Shown: positions 1 through 9,200 of the stretch, one piece after another
How the letters are laid out: every line of letters begins with the position of its first letter
How positions within the stretch are numbered: position 1 is the first letter of the stretch
Source: Haloarcula sp. H-GB4
GTDB lineage: Archaea > Halobacteriota > Halobacteria > Halobacteriales > Haloarculaceae
NCBI RefSeq assembly: GCF_030848575.1
Contig: NZ_JAVDDX010000002.1
Location: 682,001-746,000, forward strand
Length of the DNA stretch: 64,000 nucleotides
Direction of reading: 5' to 3'
Made by a program: the position numbers and the translations under genes
Notes under the pieces: generated by a model
The model's input: only the letters and a program-made list of their open reading frames with translations
Told to the model about the DNA's origin: nothing
The model's database searches: none

Positions 1-2
1 GC

Positions 3-146
3 AGGACATTCGACGAGCCGCGAGCCGCCCTCACCGTCGTCGACCGCAGTGAACCGACGGCTCCAGGTCACGTGACGGCATTCCGGACAGCGGCGGACGA
101 GCGGTGGTATCATGGGGAGGCGCGAATCGGTATGTATCGTCCGTAG
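3..146 (+). CDS. C-terminal end of an unidentified protein, cut by window edge
   Basis: Forward frame 3 is open from the window edge to a TAG at 144-146 and gives 47 residues with haloarchaeal character (acidic, mostly G/C third positions), ending in the peptide GEARIGMYRP. The start lies outside the window. I do not recognise the family from this tail. Codon use favours coding over chance, but the piece is short. Confidence 0.4.
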   Translation, partial: RTFDEPRAALTVVDRSEPTAPGHVTAFRTAADERWYHGEARIGMYRP

Positions 147-283
147 CCGCTCGCCCTGCAAGGGTCTATCGACGGGCAACATCGCTCTAGGCGGGACATT
201 GGGCGTGAACACAGTCCATGACAACTACAACGCGGTTTTGAGCGTACAGAAGGGATACATCCGTGCCAATCGGAGCGTCTCGT

Positions 284-1093
284 ATGAATCGAACGAGACG
301 CGAGACACTGGGTCTGGTCGGTGGCCTCGCGGTGACCGTCCTCGGTGGCTGTCTCGCTCCCGAGGCTGGCGGCGACGGCTCGGGCGGAAGCGACGGCGGC
401 GCGACGACACCGACGCACCCGACGCCGCGAAACGGAACCGACCGGGGCACGCCGACGGACACCGAGAACGAAACCCCGACCCAGACGCCGAGCGGACTCC
501 CCGCGGGCGTCGATCGAGTCGACGCGCCGCCGTATGACATCGATGAGACCACGTGCTCGGGAGACGGGCAGAACGAGGACTACGACCCGCTGTACCTCTG
601 TGCCAACATGCCGGCCGAGCCGTCGCTGGCGTTCGACCAGCGGCCGGCGCGGGGAACGGTGTTTCGCGAGGAAGGGCACCAGTTCTCGCCCGACGACGAC
701 AGCGGCGGAAACGGCGATCAGCTCTACGCGACGCTGCTGACCGGGCCCGACGATGTCGACCGACTCAACGACGACAGGGACGAGATTCACGCGTTCGTCT
801 CGGAGACTGACTTCGAGCGCCGGGCCGTCCTTGTCGTCCAGACCGGCTGGGGATCGGGGTCGATACTGCCCCATCTGAAACGCATCGAGGCGACCGACAG
901 CGGAATCCACGCCTTCGGCTGTTACACCCAGCCCTGCGTCTACACCGCCGACTACACCGCTCGAACGACGGTGGCACGGTTCGATCGTCCGGACACCCTC
1001 GACAGTGGCGTCGTCAGCCTGACCGTCGACCCGGCAACGCGGTACAACGTGGCGACGGGCGAGGACGTGGTGACAATCGACCAGTCAAACTGA
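284..1093 (+). CDS. Tat-type lipoprotein of unknown function
   Basis: This 269-residue protein starts MNRTRRETLGLVGG; an in-frame ATG 21 bases upstream would only lengthen the signal peptide awkwardly. Residues 1-23 form a lipoprotein signal with a twin arginine at 5-6 and a lipobox LGGC whose Cys is residue 23. The Tat route for lipoproteins is common in haloarchaea. A low-complexity Gly/Asp/Thr/Pro linker follows to about residue 75, then a globular domain of about 190 residues exposed outside the membrane. The domain contains four or more cysteines (for example ETTCSG and the pair GCYTQPC) that could form disulfides. I do not recognise a named family. It lies upstream of two membrane-protein genes on the same strand, 39 bases away, so they may be co-transcribed. 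Confidence 0.8.
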   Translation: MNRTRRETLGLVGGLAVTVLGGCLAPEAGGDGSGGSDGGATTPTHPTPRNGTDRGTPTDTENETPTQTPSGLPAGVDRVDAPPYDIDETTCSGDGQNEDYDPLYLCANMPAEPSLAFDQRPARGTVFREEGHQFSPDDDSGGNGDQLYATLLTGPDDVDRLNDDRDEIHAFVSETDFERRAVLVVQTGWGSGSILPHLKRIEATDSGIHAFGCYTQPCVYTADYTARTTVARFDRPDTLDSGVVSLTVDPATRYNVATGEDVVTIDQSN

Positions 1094-1132
1094 CCCCCGT
1101 GTTCTTTGCGACCTGCCGGTGAAGCGACAGCT

Positions 1133-1564
1133 ATGGCAGCCCTCCCAATTCGGACCCTACACGTCCTCGCGATGGCGGCCCTCGTCGGCGGCACGACCGT
1201 GCTCTGGTACAGCTATCGGAGCGGTGCTATCGACTCACTTGTGCCCGCACGACAGTTCGAATGGCTGTTTTGGGGCGGCGTCGGCGTGCTCGTGCTCACC
1301 GGTGTCGGGAACCTCGGTGCGCTCGGGCCGCCGGGTCCCGGAACCGACTGGGGACGAACCCTGCTGGCGAAGCTGACCATTGTCGTTGTCCTCGTCGGCG
1401 GGTCGGTCGTCCGCACGCTACTCCTCGTTCGGGCCGGTGACCGCGTGAACACGTTCGACGATCTGCCCCCGGCCATTCAGCGAACGCTCTCGCGGGCCTA
1501 CGGCGCGACGGCAGCCATCCTCCTGGGCATCGTCGTCCTCGCGGAGGTCCTCGCGCATGGGTGA
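1133..1564 (+). CDS. CopD-like integral membrane protein
   Basis: A 143-residue protein with four predicted membrane helices (about residues 5-27, 43-62, 76-97 and 121-141). The N-terminal LHVLAMAALVGG and the following helix pattern resemble the CopD/DUF2269 group, small membrane proteins linked to copper handling or heme/quinone chemistry. The start ATG at 1133 begins MAALPIRTLH; an upstream in-frame start would only add a polar stretch before the first helix. The stop overlaps the next gene by 8 bases, so the two are very likely translated together. Assignment to the copper-resistance family is by pattern only; the true substrate is unknown. Confidence 0.7.
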   Translation: MAALPIRTLHVLAMAALVGGTTVLWYSYRSGAIDSLVPARQFEWLFWGGVGVLVLTGVGNLGALGPPGPGTDWGRTLLAKLTIVVVLVGGSVVRTLLLVRAGDRVNTFDDLPPAIQRTLSRAYGATAAILLGIVVLAEVLAHG

Positions 1565-2141
1565 GAACCAGCGTGAGCGAGAAGATATGGCGGAACGAGC
1601 GAGTGAGACCAAGCCAGCACCCGACGCCATACAGCGTTCCACGCGCCCGGTGTCACTCGTGACGTGGGCGCTTGCCACGTTCGACACCGTCCTGTTCGTC
1701 CTGCTCGGCGTCCTCGCCGCCCACGCGAGCGGCAGTCTCGCCGACCTGCTCGCCGGGCTGAACACCCTCGTCGGCGTGGCCGTCTTTTGTTATCTCTGGG
1801 CGCTGTTCGTCCTGGCGGTCCGATGGGTCCACAGCCGGGTGGCACTTGGGGATGTCCCGCTGCAAACCCTCGTCCTCCACGGAGTTGCGGCCGGGAGTGT
1901 CGCAGGCGTCGCGTTCCTGCTGGGACTGCTCGCGGTGGCACTCGTCCCAACAATACAGAGCGGCGGGGTCAGCCTCCAGACCGTGGTACTGGTCCTGCTC
2001 ATCGGAGCCGGTGTCGCCGCTATCGTCGGCGGCGTCGTCGGCCTGCTCGCCAGCCTGCTGGACATCGCGGTCTACGGACTGGCGGGCTATCTGCTCCCCG
2101 AAGCCGGAAGCGAGCGAGTCACGGAACCTCGCCGACGGTGA
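1557..2141 (+). CDS. Multi-pass membrane protein, unknown function
   Basis: A 194-residue protein with a charged N-terminus of about 35 residues and four or five hydrophobic helices spread between residues 35 and 180, then an arginine-rich tail. It overlaps the CopD-like gene by 8 bases (ATGGGTGA), suggesting translational coupling. A later in-frame ATG at 1587 (MAERAS) is a plausible alternative start. No enzyme motif is visible. Its 3' end overlaps the end of the convergent methyltransferase gene by 23 bases. A partnership with the CopD-like protein in one membrane module is inferred from the overlap. Confidence 0.75.
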   Translation: MGENQREREDMAERASETKPAPDAIQRSTRPVSLVTWALATFDTVLFVLLGVLAAHASGSLADLLAGLNTLVGVAVFCYLWALFVLAVRWVHSRVALGDVPLQTLVLHGVAAGSVAGVAFLLGLLAVALVPTIQSGGVSLQTVVLVLLIGAGVAAIVGGVVGLLASLLDIAVYGLAGYLLPEAGSERVTEPRRR

Positions 2142-2910
2142 CGAAGAACGGCACCGTTTCGCGGCGTTCGTAGGCCTCGTCTTGCATCTGCTCGATCACG
2201 TCGCGGCCCATCGACCGCCAGCGCTCCCGGAGTGTGTCGTACTCGGCGGGCGTCGTCTCCCCGTTGAGAATCGTCTCGCGGTCGTGGGCCAGCCCTGTTC
2301 CGGTCGCTTTCCGTCGGGCCGCCTGCATCGCCGCGTCGTCGTATGGTGGTTCGATGCGCTGTTCCTGATCGTACTGTGTCGTCGAGACGACGGACAGCCC
2401 CGCGTCGTGGAACACGTCGGCGGCGTCACTGCCGAGGGTAACGTCCGTCCGCACGCCATCGAGAAAGAGCCGGCGAGCGCGGCGGGCCAGCATCGGCTCC
2501 GCGTCGACGGTCGATTCGACAGTGACGGCGGCGTTATTCGGCTCGATGGCGGCCACCCGGTCAGTAGCGACGCGGGCGAACTCCCGAACCGCGACCTCGG
2601 GCTCGGGAAGGTTGATGAGCAGCGCCTGACACACCACCAGGTCAAAGCTGTCGTCGGTAAAGGGGAGTCGCGTCGCGTCCCCGCAGACGGTCGGGTTGCC
2701 GGCGGCGGCCAGCAGGTCCGTATCGGCGTCGAGGCCGACAACCGTTCCGTCGGTCTCCTCGCGGAGGACGCGGGTCAGTTCACCGGTCCCACACCCCACG
2801 TCGAGGACGCGCTCACACTCGTCCAACTGCAGGTCCGAGAGCGCCACACGGGAGTCAGCCCACATCCCCCTGCGGGTGGTTTCGAGGTAGTCGGCGGAAA
2901 ACCTGCGCAC
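2119..2910 (-). CDS. Class I SAM-dependent methyltransferase
   Basis: A 263-residue cytosolic enzyme. The SAM-binding motif I is VLDVGCGTGELTRVL near residue 35, followed by an acidic loop GLDAD (motif II, ribose hydroxyls), then GDATRLPF and DLVVCQALL (motif IV), the order expected for class I methyltransferases (Methyltransf_11 type). The substrate cannot be read from the sequence. I chose the GTG at 2908-2910 because a TATA-like ATACTTTT lies about 27 bases upstream, the spacing of a leaderless haloarchaeal transcript. Longer upstream reading frame exists but would place the promoter inside the gene. It converges on the membrane protein to its left. Confidence 0.8.
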   Translation of the reverse strand: MRRFSADYLETTRRGMWADSRVALSDLQLDECERVLDVGCGTGELTRVLREETDGTVVGLDADTDLLAAAGNPTVCGDATRLPFTDDSFDLVVCQALLINLPEPEVAVREFARVATDRVAAIEPNNAAVTVESTVDAEPMLARRARRLFLDGVRTDVTLGSDAADVFHDAGLSVVSTTQYDQEQRIEPPYDDAAMQAARRKATGTGLAHDRETILNGETTPAEYDTLRERWRSMGRDVIEQMQDEAYERRETVPFFVTVGEVP

Positions 2911-3514
2911 ACTCGCCTGATGACCTGTCGTCCTGAAAAGTATCGCGGTCGGACCGCCACTCGACAGGGTGAAAGACTGTCCGTGAGCCCGTCGTCGTCT
3001 GAGTCCGGATCCCACTGGTCAGTCCCTGCATCGAGTTCACGCTCGGCCGACAGCCTCGTGTGAGCACTTTTATTGCGTGCTTCGGTTAATCCGGACTACT
3101 CTGCAAGTCTGTCAGCAACAGTACCTAGTTTCGCTGGTTGTGCATCTAGAACTAATTTTTTGAAGTCATTCAGGTATCCGGGGAAGTTCTGGCTCCTTGC
3201 ATTTCCGATGACGAGCTTCCCGATATGTTTTTCAGACACAGTACGGCCGGGGTTGGCAATAAAACTATCACCCATGATCGGCCACGAGTTGTTTTGAAAC
3301 CTCGATGTCTCATCGGGCGTTTGATCTTCTCTTCCTGTGATTTCTCTACTAATCACAGGGTTTCATAAAGCGGTTCACACACCTCAGTAGCTCTTGGAAA
3401 ACCAGTGCCTGAGAAGTGGAGATTGTTGCCAATATTCAGAAACAGCAGCAGTCCTCTTCGGGATTTAATGTTAGCTGTTTATGTGTTAATTAAATAGACA
3501 GATTATATCATTAC
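2911..3514. other. AT-rich intergenic tract beside the secreted-protein island
   Basis: About 600 bases of clearly lower GC than the flanking housekeeping genes. Apart from the methyltransferase promoter near 2940 and one small doubtful reading frame (3096-3356), I see no gene, RNA or repeat. The drop in GC marks the left border of the accessory island running to 10.8 kb. Confidence 0.5.
3096..3356 (-). CDS. Small AT-rich reading frame, doubtful gene
   Basis: An 86-codon frame; an internal ATG at 3275 would give a 59-residue product starting MGDSFIANPG. The latter part reads like genuine protein (balanced polar and hydrophobic residues, ending VADRLAE), but I recognise no family. It lies on the same strand and just downstream of the worn end of the secreted-protein array, in the same low-GC tract. 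It could be the tail of a degraded cassette, a short gene or chance. Confidence 0.3.
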   Translation of the reverse strand: MISREITGREDQTPDETSRFQNNSWPIMGDSFIANPGRTVSEKHIGKLVIGNARSQNFPGYLNDFKKLVLDAQPAKLGTVADRLAE

Positions 3515-3880
3515 TCATTTCAGCAACTGGAGGAAGTGACGGCTCATCGCATTCCTATATTGATATATTCCGATCCACGTTTCCTGGTCACAGGGGGACT
3601 CCTCCGCGATGAACGTGAACAACGGCGGTATTTCCTCACACGACAATAGAACTGTTTGTGGGGAGCCATTTGGGGAGACGGTCCCGGTATTTTCTTGGCA
3701 AACAACTGTCCCTGAGCGGGTATATCCGACAACATTCTCCTCGCCGTCGGTCAGCCCCTCGCCATCCGTGTCAGGATCAGTCGGATCCGTCGTGAACGGT
3801 TCGATGGTCAACGGCAGTGACGACCGCGTGAAGCCGCCCGTTTCGGTCCCGTCAGGCAGGCCGTCGTCAGCTAGGTTTTT
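3515..3880 (-). pseudogene. Fossil fragment of a type-3-repeat secreted effector
   Basis: A remnant of the repeat-protein family whose whole member lies at 6252-10799. It keeps calcium-binding type-3 repeat units ([10 protein letters not shown] and a neighbouring unit) and then runs into a short tail unlike the zincin domain of the other two copies. It lacks any export signal and begins directly behind the stop of the upstream lipoprotein gene. It appears broken, mainly by loss of most of its length, and is probably the oldest cassette of the array because least is left. The divergent tail may come from a different C-terminal domain. Confidence 0.6.
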
Positions 3881-3886
3881 TCGGAT

Positions 3887-4309
3887 TCACTCTGGTTCTA
3901 CAGGTAGTTCTCCGCGGGCCGTCGCAGTTTCCTCTGCATACGTTCCGTCGCCTTGCCGTACGAAGTAGACCACATCTATCTGATTTATTTCCCAGAAATC
4001 CGGTGAGTCGATGATGATGTAGTTGGGTGATGGCGAGGCTGTCAGTGAGACATCTCGCTGTCCGGTCAGCGTAGCGACTGCCGTTTCGTTTAGCAGGTTG
4101 GCCTCCTCGGTGTAGAAGTAAAGGGTCACATTGTGGAATGGCCCACTACCGGTGGTATCGTGAATTGTCCCGTTCATCTGGAGTTGTTCGCCCGTCGTGT
4201 TCAGGTCACCACTGTAGGTGATTGCCGTTCCCGGGCCGGGTGTCAGACACCCGCTGAGACTGATAAGAATCAGCAACACCAAACAGAGAGAATAACGTCT
4301 AAATATCAT
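3887..4309 (-). CDS. Small lipoprotein, putative immunity protein (copy 2)
   Basis: A 140-residue protein with a lipoprotein signal ending in the lipobox LSGC (Cys 21), then a beta-rich domain of about 115 residues. It is a clear paralogue of the lipoprotein at 5823-6245: both keep the core Y-[IV]-IIDSP-[DE]-FW near residues 95-105 and finish in a (G/S)ELP(V/I)E tail, but differ elsewhere. The ATG overlaps the stop of the orphan zincin cassette by 4 bases, so the two were translated together. Being anchored outside the membrane next to a secreted metalloprotease-like protein fits a self-protection role, by analogy with polymorphic toxin loci. GC is lower than in the surrounding chromosome. 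An alternative is a chaperone or inhibitor of the protease. Confidence 0.75.
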   Translation of the reverse strand: MIFRRYSLCLVLLILISLSGCLTPGPGTAITYSGDLNTTGEQLQMNGTIHDTTGSGPFHNVTLYFYTEEANLLNETAVATLTGQRDVSLTASPSPNYIIIDSPDFWEINQIDVVYFVRQGDGTYAEETATARGELPVEPE

Positions 4310-5735
4310 GGTTGGTCGATTGTTGACAGCTCCTCGATACTAAAGACATAGTATGAATTCCCATTGTGACTGGCTAATGAATTTGAGTCCCACCCTCGAC
4401 GCATGATGCTCCATCGGGTGGCACCGGATGTCTCATGTCTCTCAGAGTTCTGGTCACTTGAGGACCCACTGTAGACTTCGCCCAATGGTAACGCACCGGT
4501 GTCATCAAGCCGACCTACGTCGAAGGAGTGGCCAAGTTCGTGCATCTCCACAGAGCCAGCAAGCACCTCTGTTTTGCTGTTGTAGGGCGAATTGGTTACA
4601 TCGCTTGCAGGCACAGCGTTTTCTTCCGTTGCCGACTCTGAAATAGATTCGGCATAGATGATATGGCCGTTTGCGGGTAGTTCCAAACTGGTTCCGATGG
4701 ATTCGTCGGCGTTGAATCCCCACGGATTGCCTCCGATACCACTGGCGCGTTCCGAGGAGACGAGGAGATACAAGTGTTGATTCTCGTCATTACTCGACGC
4801 AAGCGCGTCCGTGAGGGTGACTACCGTATCATCGCGCTCAATATTGAGTGTGATGCCGTATAGCGCGTAGTTTTCTTCGATGGCTGTAACCCAGTTTTCG
4901 TTATCGAGTCTGTTCTCTGGGAGCCCATCGACGTAGTCCGCCTCAACTCCAAAGGTCAGACTGAGTGGATTCCCGTCCGTCGGTGCGCTACCCCACTGAC
5001 GTTCTCCAATATGAACGTTCGAGTGCTCTTTCACGCCATCAGTATCAATGTCAGCACCCCCTGCAGAGGGGACGACCGATGCTTTGTGCACGCCGACCTG
5101 TTCTTCGACGATCTCGTCACCTTCGATCCCGTCGCCACTCTGTAGATGCTCCCTATACAGCACAACGTTATCGGTGTGTCCAACGTCGTAGACGGCGATC
5201 CAGCCGTCCCAGTAGCCGTCGCCGTCCGTGTCGGGCGTCGTCGGATCGGTTTTGAAGGGGAGCGACTCGCTACCGACTTCCTGACCGTCGGTGAGACTGT
5301 CGTCATCGGAATCAGGATCCCACGGATCGGTCTGGTAGCGGAAAGCCGGATCCATATCCGGTTGTCGATGATCAGGATTGGCTGTCCGGATCTCCTTTCG
5401 AGTTGACACCCAGTAATCCGACCGAATCTGCCCATCCAACCCTTTGAAGGTAAACTGATTGAGGCCAGCCTCATCGACGGTAACCAGGTCGAACGAATCC
5501 GTGCCGTCGGTGAAATTCGGATCCGAGAGGTCCTCAACGCCGTGCATGCGATCGGTATCCAGCCCCATCTGGTCCTTGAGACGCTCACGAGCGTACGAAC
5601 TGGTGCCGTTGAACACCTGTTCGAACGTCTGCTCGCGTTCTTTGGTGATCCCATAGGTTCGCTTCGCACTCGGATCGGTGTGGGTCAGGTTCTTTTCTTC
5701 TCGGTCGCTGAGGGTGTCACCATCAGTGTACTTCG
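4306..5735 (-). pseudogene. Orphan C-terminal zincin cassette of a polymorphic effector (fossil)
   Basis: About 1.4 kb homologous to roughly the last 475 residues of the 1515-residue protein at 6252-10799. Similarity begins inside a type-3 calcium-binding repeat and runs through the linker and the zincin-like domain, whose HExGH zinc-binding core is visible. It has no signal peptide or N-terminal delivery region, so it cannot be exported as it stands. I treat it as a broken toxin-type element with one major truncation. Its reading frame is otherwise long and well kept, so the duplication is probably fairly recent. It is followed by its own lipoprotein gene with a 4-base overlap. Such orphan toxin-tip/immunity pairs are typical of polymorphic toxin loci, where they can act as a store of alternative C-termini. 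Confidence 0.65.
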
Positions 5736-5822
5736 ACCTTCTCCCTGGTTCTCCATTCCCTGCCAGCGTCGTTCACCGCTTGATTGGCCTCGTTTGCAGT
5801 GCCCGGGAAGATGTTCACTCAA

Positions 5823-6245
5823 CTATTCAATTGGAAGTTCACTTCTCCCAGTTACTATCGTGTTTGAGTAATTGCCAGAGTCCATTCTAGTGTAATAGTC
5901 TACTTCGACTTTTTCAGTGCTCCAAAACTCAGGCGAATCGATAATAACATATTTCGGAACTTTATCTCTGGTGAGATTTACTGGAATACTATTGTAGAGA
6001 GAGCCCATCTCAATTGAATCTATCCGAGTTCCGTTTTCCCAATAGAGGTTTACCGTCACGTTTTTGAAGGTGATATTCTTCATTCCGCCATTCGCGATCT
6101 CGCCCTTCATAACGAATGTGCCGTTAGAGGCGTGAATATCACCAATAAATTCCACATCACCATTATATGCCGGATTTCCAATTGCACATCCACTCAAGCT
6201 AACGCATATCACGACCAGACAGGTCAGTATCTGTTTTGAATACAT
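5823..6245 (-). CDS. Small lipoprotein, putative immunity protein (copy 1)
   Basis: A 140-residue lipoprotein: signal with lipobox LSGC (Cys 20), then a beta-rich domain rich in Asn-X-Thr/Ser sequons (possible archaeal N-glycosylation). The core YVIIDSPEFW and the tail SELPIE match its paralogue at 3887-4309. It starts 6 bases after the stop of the 1515-residue secreted zincin protein, so it is in the same operon and probably made at the same time. The position, outward-facing membrane anchor and parallel divergence of effector and lipoprotein in two tandem pairs support an immunity role. This is inferred, with no family of known function recognised. It is noticeably AT-rich, a sign of horizontal transfer. 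Confidence 0.8.
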   Translation of the reverse strand: MYSKQILTCLVVICVSLSGCAIGNPAYNGDVEFIGDIHASNGTFVMKGEIANGGMKNITFKNVTVNLYWENGTRIDSIEMGSLYNSIPVNLTRDKVPKYVIIDSPEFWSTEKVEVDYYTRMDSGNYSNTIVTGRSELPIE

Positions 6246-6251
6246 TGTATA

Positions 6252-9200
6252 TTATGGCTCAGAGGCAGTTACCATCTCTTCAATGCTGAAGGCATAGTAC
6301 AGTTTCCCATCTGCAGTGTGAACTGCCGAATCTGTCCAACCTGAGCGCATTATACTCCAAGCGGTTGCTCTGCCACTCGTAAGCCGTTCTGGCGTAGCGT
6401 CGTTATTTGATTGACTATACACTTCATCTTGCGGAAGCCATCCCAAGCCTTTGTCATCATTCACACCAGCACCGAACGAATGGCCGATCTCGTGCATCGC
6501 CACGTGTGCAGCCACCACCTGAGTCTCATTATTGTAGGGGGATTGTGCCAGATGACGTTGGTCTACCCTGCCAGGGGCACCTATATCCACGATTGACTCT
6601 GCATAGACGTACATTCCACGCAACGGGAGCTGGACAGGTATATAGGATTCTGTGGTGGCGTAGGCGTTAAACCCGGTTCCAGGGAAGATGCTTTCTGTGG
6701 TCACTGCCATGTACTGATCGGCATCGGTAGATATCGACCGCGGTGCACTGTTTGCGATGGGATCAGATAGTCGTTCGTCGCGAACGATATCAATGTCTAT
6801 CCCATAGAGAGCGTAGTTGTCTTCGATACCACGTTCCCAGCCCGAGCTATTTAGGCGCTGGTTCGGCAATCCTGCCACGAAGTCGGTCTCAATGGATAGG
6901 TCAACTGTCTCACTCTGTGTGGCTGGGTCTGTGTCCCATTGTAATTCCCCGACCTGAAGATTGGAACGTTCCACACGTCCATCGTTGTCATAATCGACAG
7001 TTGCCGCTGTAACGCTATCTGGAACATCTTTCACTTGCCACCGTTCGTGAACACCAGCCTGTTCAGCAACGATTTCACGTCCCTCGATACCATCACCACT
7101 TTGCAGATTCTCACGATACAGCACCACGTTGTCAGTGTGCCCAACGTCGTAGACGCCGATCCAGCCGTCCCAGTAGCCGTCACCGTCGGTATCTGGGTCC
7201 GTTGGGTCTGTTTTGTAGACCGAGCCGGACGAACCGTCCTGCACTCCATCGATCTCCTGCCCATCAGTGAGTCCATCATCGTCGGTGTCAGGGTCCCAGG
7301 GATCAGTCTCAGAGCCCAGGGCCGGATCTGCATCTGGTTGCCGATGATCCGGATTCGCCGTGCGGATCTCTTTCTTGTTCGAAATCCAGTAATCCGTCTG
7401 CGGGTTGCCATCCAGCCCTCTGAAGACGAACTGATCCAGCCCGCGTTGGTCGGTCGTTACGAAGTCGAATGAATCGCTTGCGTCCGTGAACTCCGGATCC
7501 GAGAGGTCGTCCACGCCCTGCATGCGATCAGTGTCCAGTCCCATCTGGTTCTGCAGGTTCGTTCGTGGGTAGGACCCTCTGCCATCGAACACCTGCTCGA
7601 ACGTCTCTGACCGCTCGGCAGTAATGTTGTACGTTCGCTCCGCGCTCGGATCGGTGTGCGTGAGATTCTTCTCTTCGGGGTCAGTCAGACCGTCGTCATC
7701 CGAGTCCCACGACATCGGGTCCGACGTCACACGGATGGAATCCGACTGTGCTTCACACCCATCGTCTGTTTCACAGGCGTAGTCGTACCGGTACACCTCG
7801 CCGCTCTTGTTGACCGTCTGGATAGTCCAGCCGCCCTTCTCAAGTGAGTCAGCCAGCCCATCGCCGTCAGTGTCAGCGTTCCCCTGAGCAGGGTTGCTCG
7901 TCCAGCGGTATCCGGTCACCAGCGATTGCTCGTTCGGTGGCTCGTTCTCAATAGTCTCGGACATGTCGACTTCCTCGCCATCGGGAATGCCGTCACCATC
8001 CGTGTCTGCATCGTTCGGGTCAAGTGTCACCGTCGGTCCGTTGGCCAGCGGAATGCCGGTCACCTCGCGGAAGTCCGAGATGCCGTCCTCGTCTGAGTCC
8101 ACGCGGACAGTCTCGTTCGACGGGGAGACGAACCGCACGTTGTGAGCGCGAATCCACGAGTAGTCCCCACCGGTGTGGCGAGCGTCGGCCCGTAGCGTCA
8201 CCGTCACGTCTTCCCCAGCATGTTCGGAGATGTTCACCCGCCGCACCGCGTTCTCCGTCTGCCAGCCGCTGCTGTAGTCGTTTTCCAGACGGTAGATATC
8301 GGTCTTGCCGTCTTCATCTGTCACAGCCAGGGTCGCCGCCGCGTGAGACCACGCGCTCTGGATGTGGGCGGTCACGTTCGCGATGACGTACACTTGCGGG
8401 TTGTCCGGCAGCGTGATCGACCGTGACAGGGTCCGTTCTCGGTTGGTCCGTTCACCAACACGAATCGCGTCACGGTCCGCCTCGATTTCACACGCCCCAT
8501 TGGCCGGCTCATCGCTGTAGCCTCCGTCACGCGATTCGACGTCGCAGGTCCAGTTACTCTCTGCAATCGAGTCCGGCATGTTCTCGAAGGTCCACGACTC
8601 GATCTCACCGACCTTCGAACGGTCCGGACTCTTGGAGATGATGTCGTTGCGTTCGGTGAGATACTCATTCCAGGCGTCGGTATCGAAGACGGTGTACGTC
8701 GAGAAGTGTGTCGTGTTGGCCGTCACCGTATTCGAGGTAGTGTCGACCGACGACGGCACGTGCTCGTACCGGTTCGCCGATTCGTTGAACCAGTAGATGG
8801 AGGCGTTTGACTCCGCGCCCGACATCCGAGATTCGTTGTACTCGATGGAGATTTCTGCCTGTGTGAAGTTTGCGTCGGACTCGAACTCAATGAATGGAGC
8901 AGCAGTTCCATTGGGCGCATAGTCATCCTGGTAGCGAACGTTGACCGGTTCCGCCACCGTCGTCTCCGCACTCACGTTCCCAGCACCAGTGATGTTTACT
9001 GACGCGCCGAGGCTCTCGTTCCGAGCGGTCGTAGTGTATGTCTCGTTCCCATCCGTGATGCCGTCGCCATCGGTGTCAGGGTCCAGCGGATCCGTGTTGA
9101 AGGGAGCCGTTTTTTCGTCGCCATCGGATAGCCCGTCGTCGTCTGTGTCAGGAGAGAGCGGATCGGTGCCCACGTCGAGTTCCGCAGGGTCAGTGAGGCC

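Noticed and set aside
112-910. Several overlapping Arg-rich frames on both strands
   Set aside because: They are shadows of the lipoprotein gene at 284-1093, with the biased composition that high-GC genes produce in other frames.
1846-3063. A 405-codon forward frame
   Set aside because: It runs antisense to the methyltransferase, whose SAM motifs are unambiguous; the forward frame has no motif.
3096-3356. Transposase fragment reading of the small AT-rich frame
   Set aside because: No DDE, HUH or zinc-finger feature is visible; listed only as a doubtful gene.
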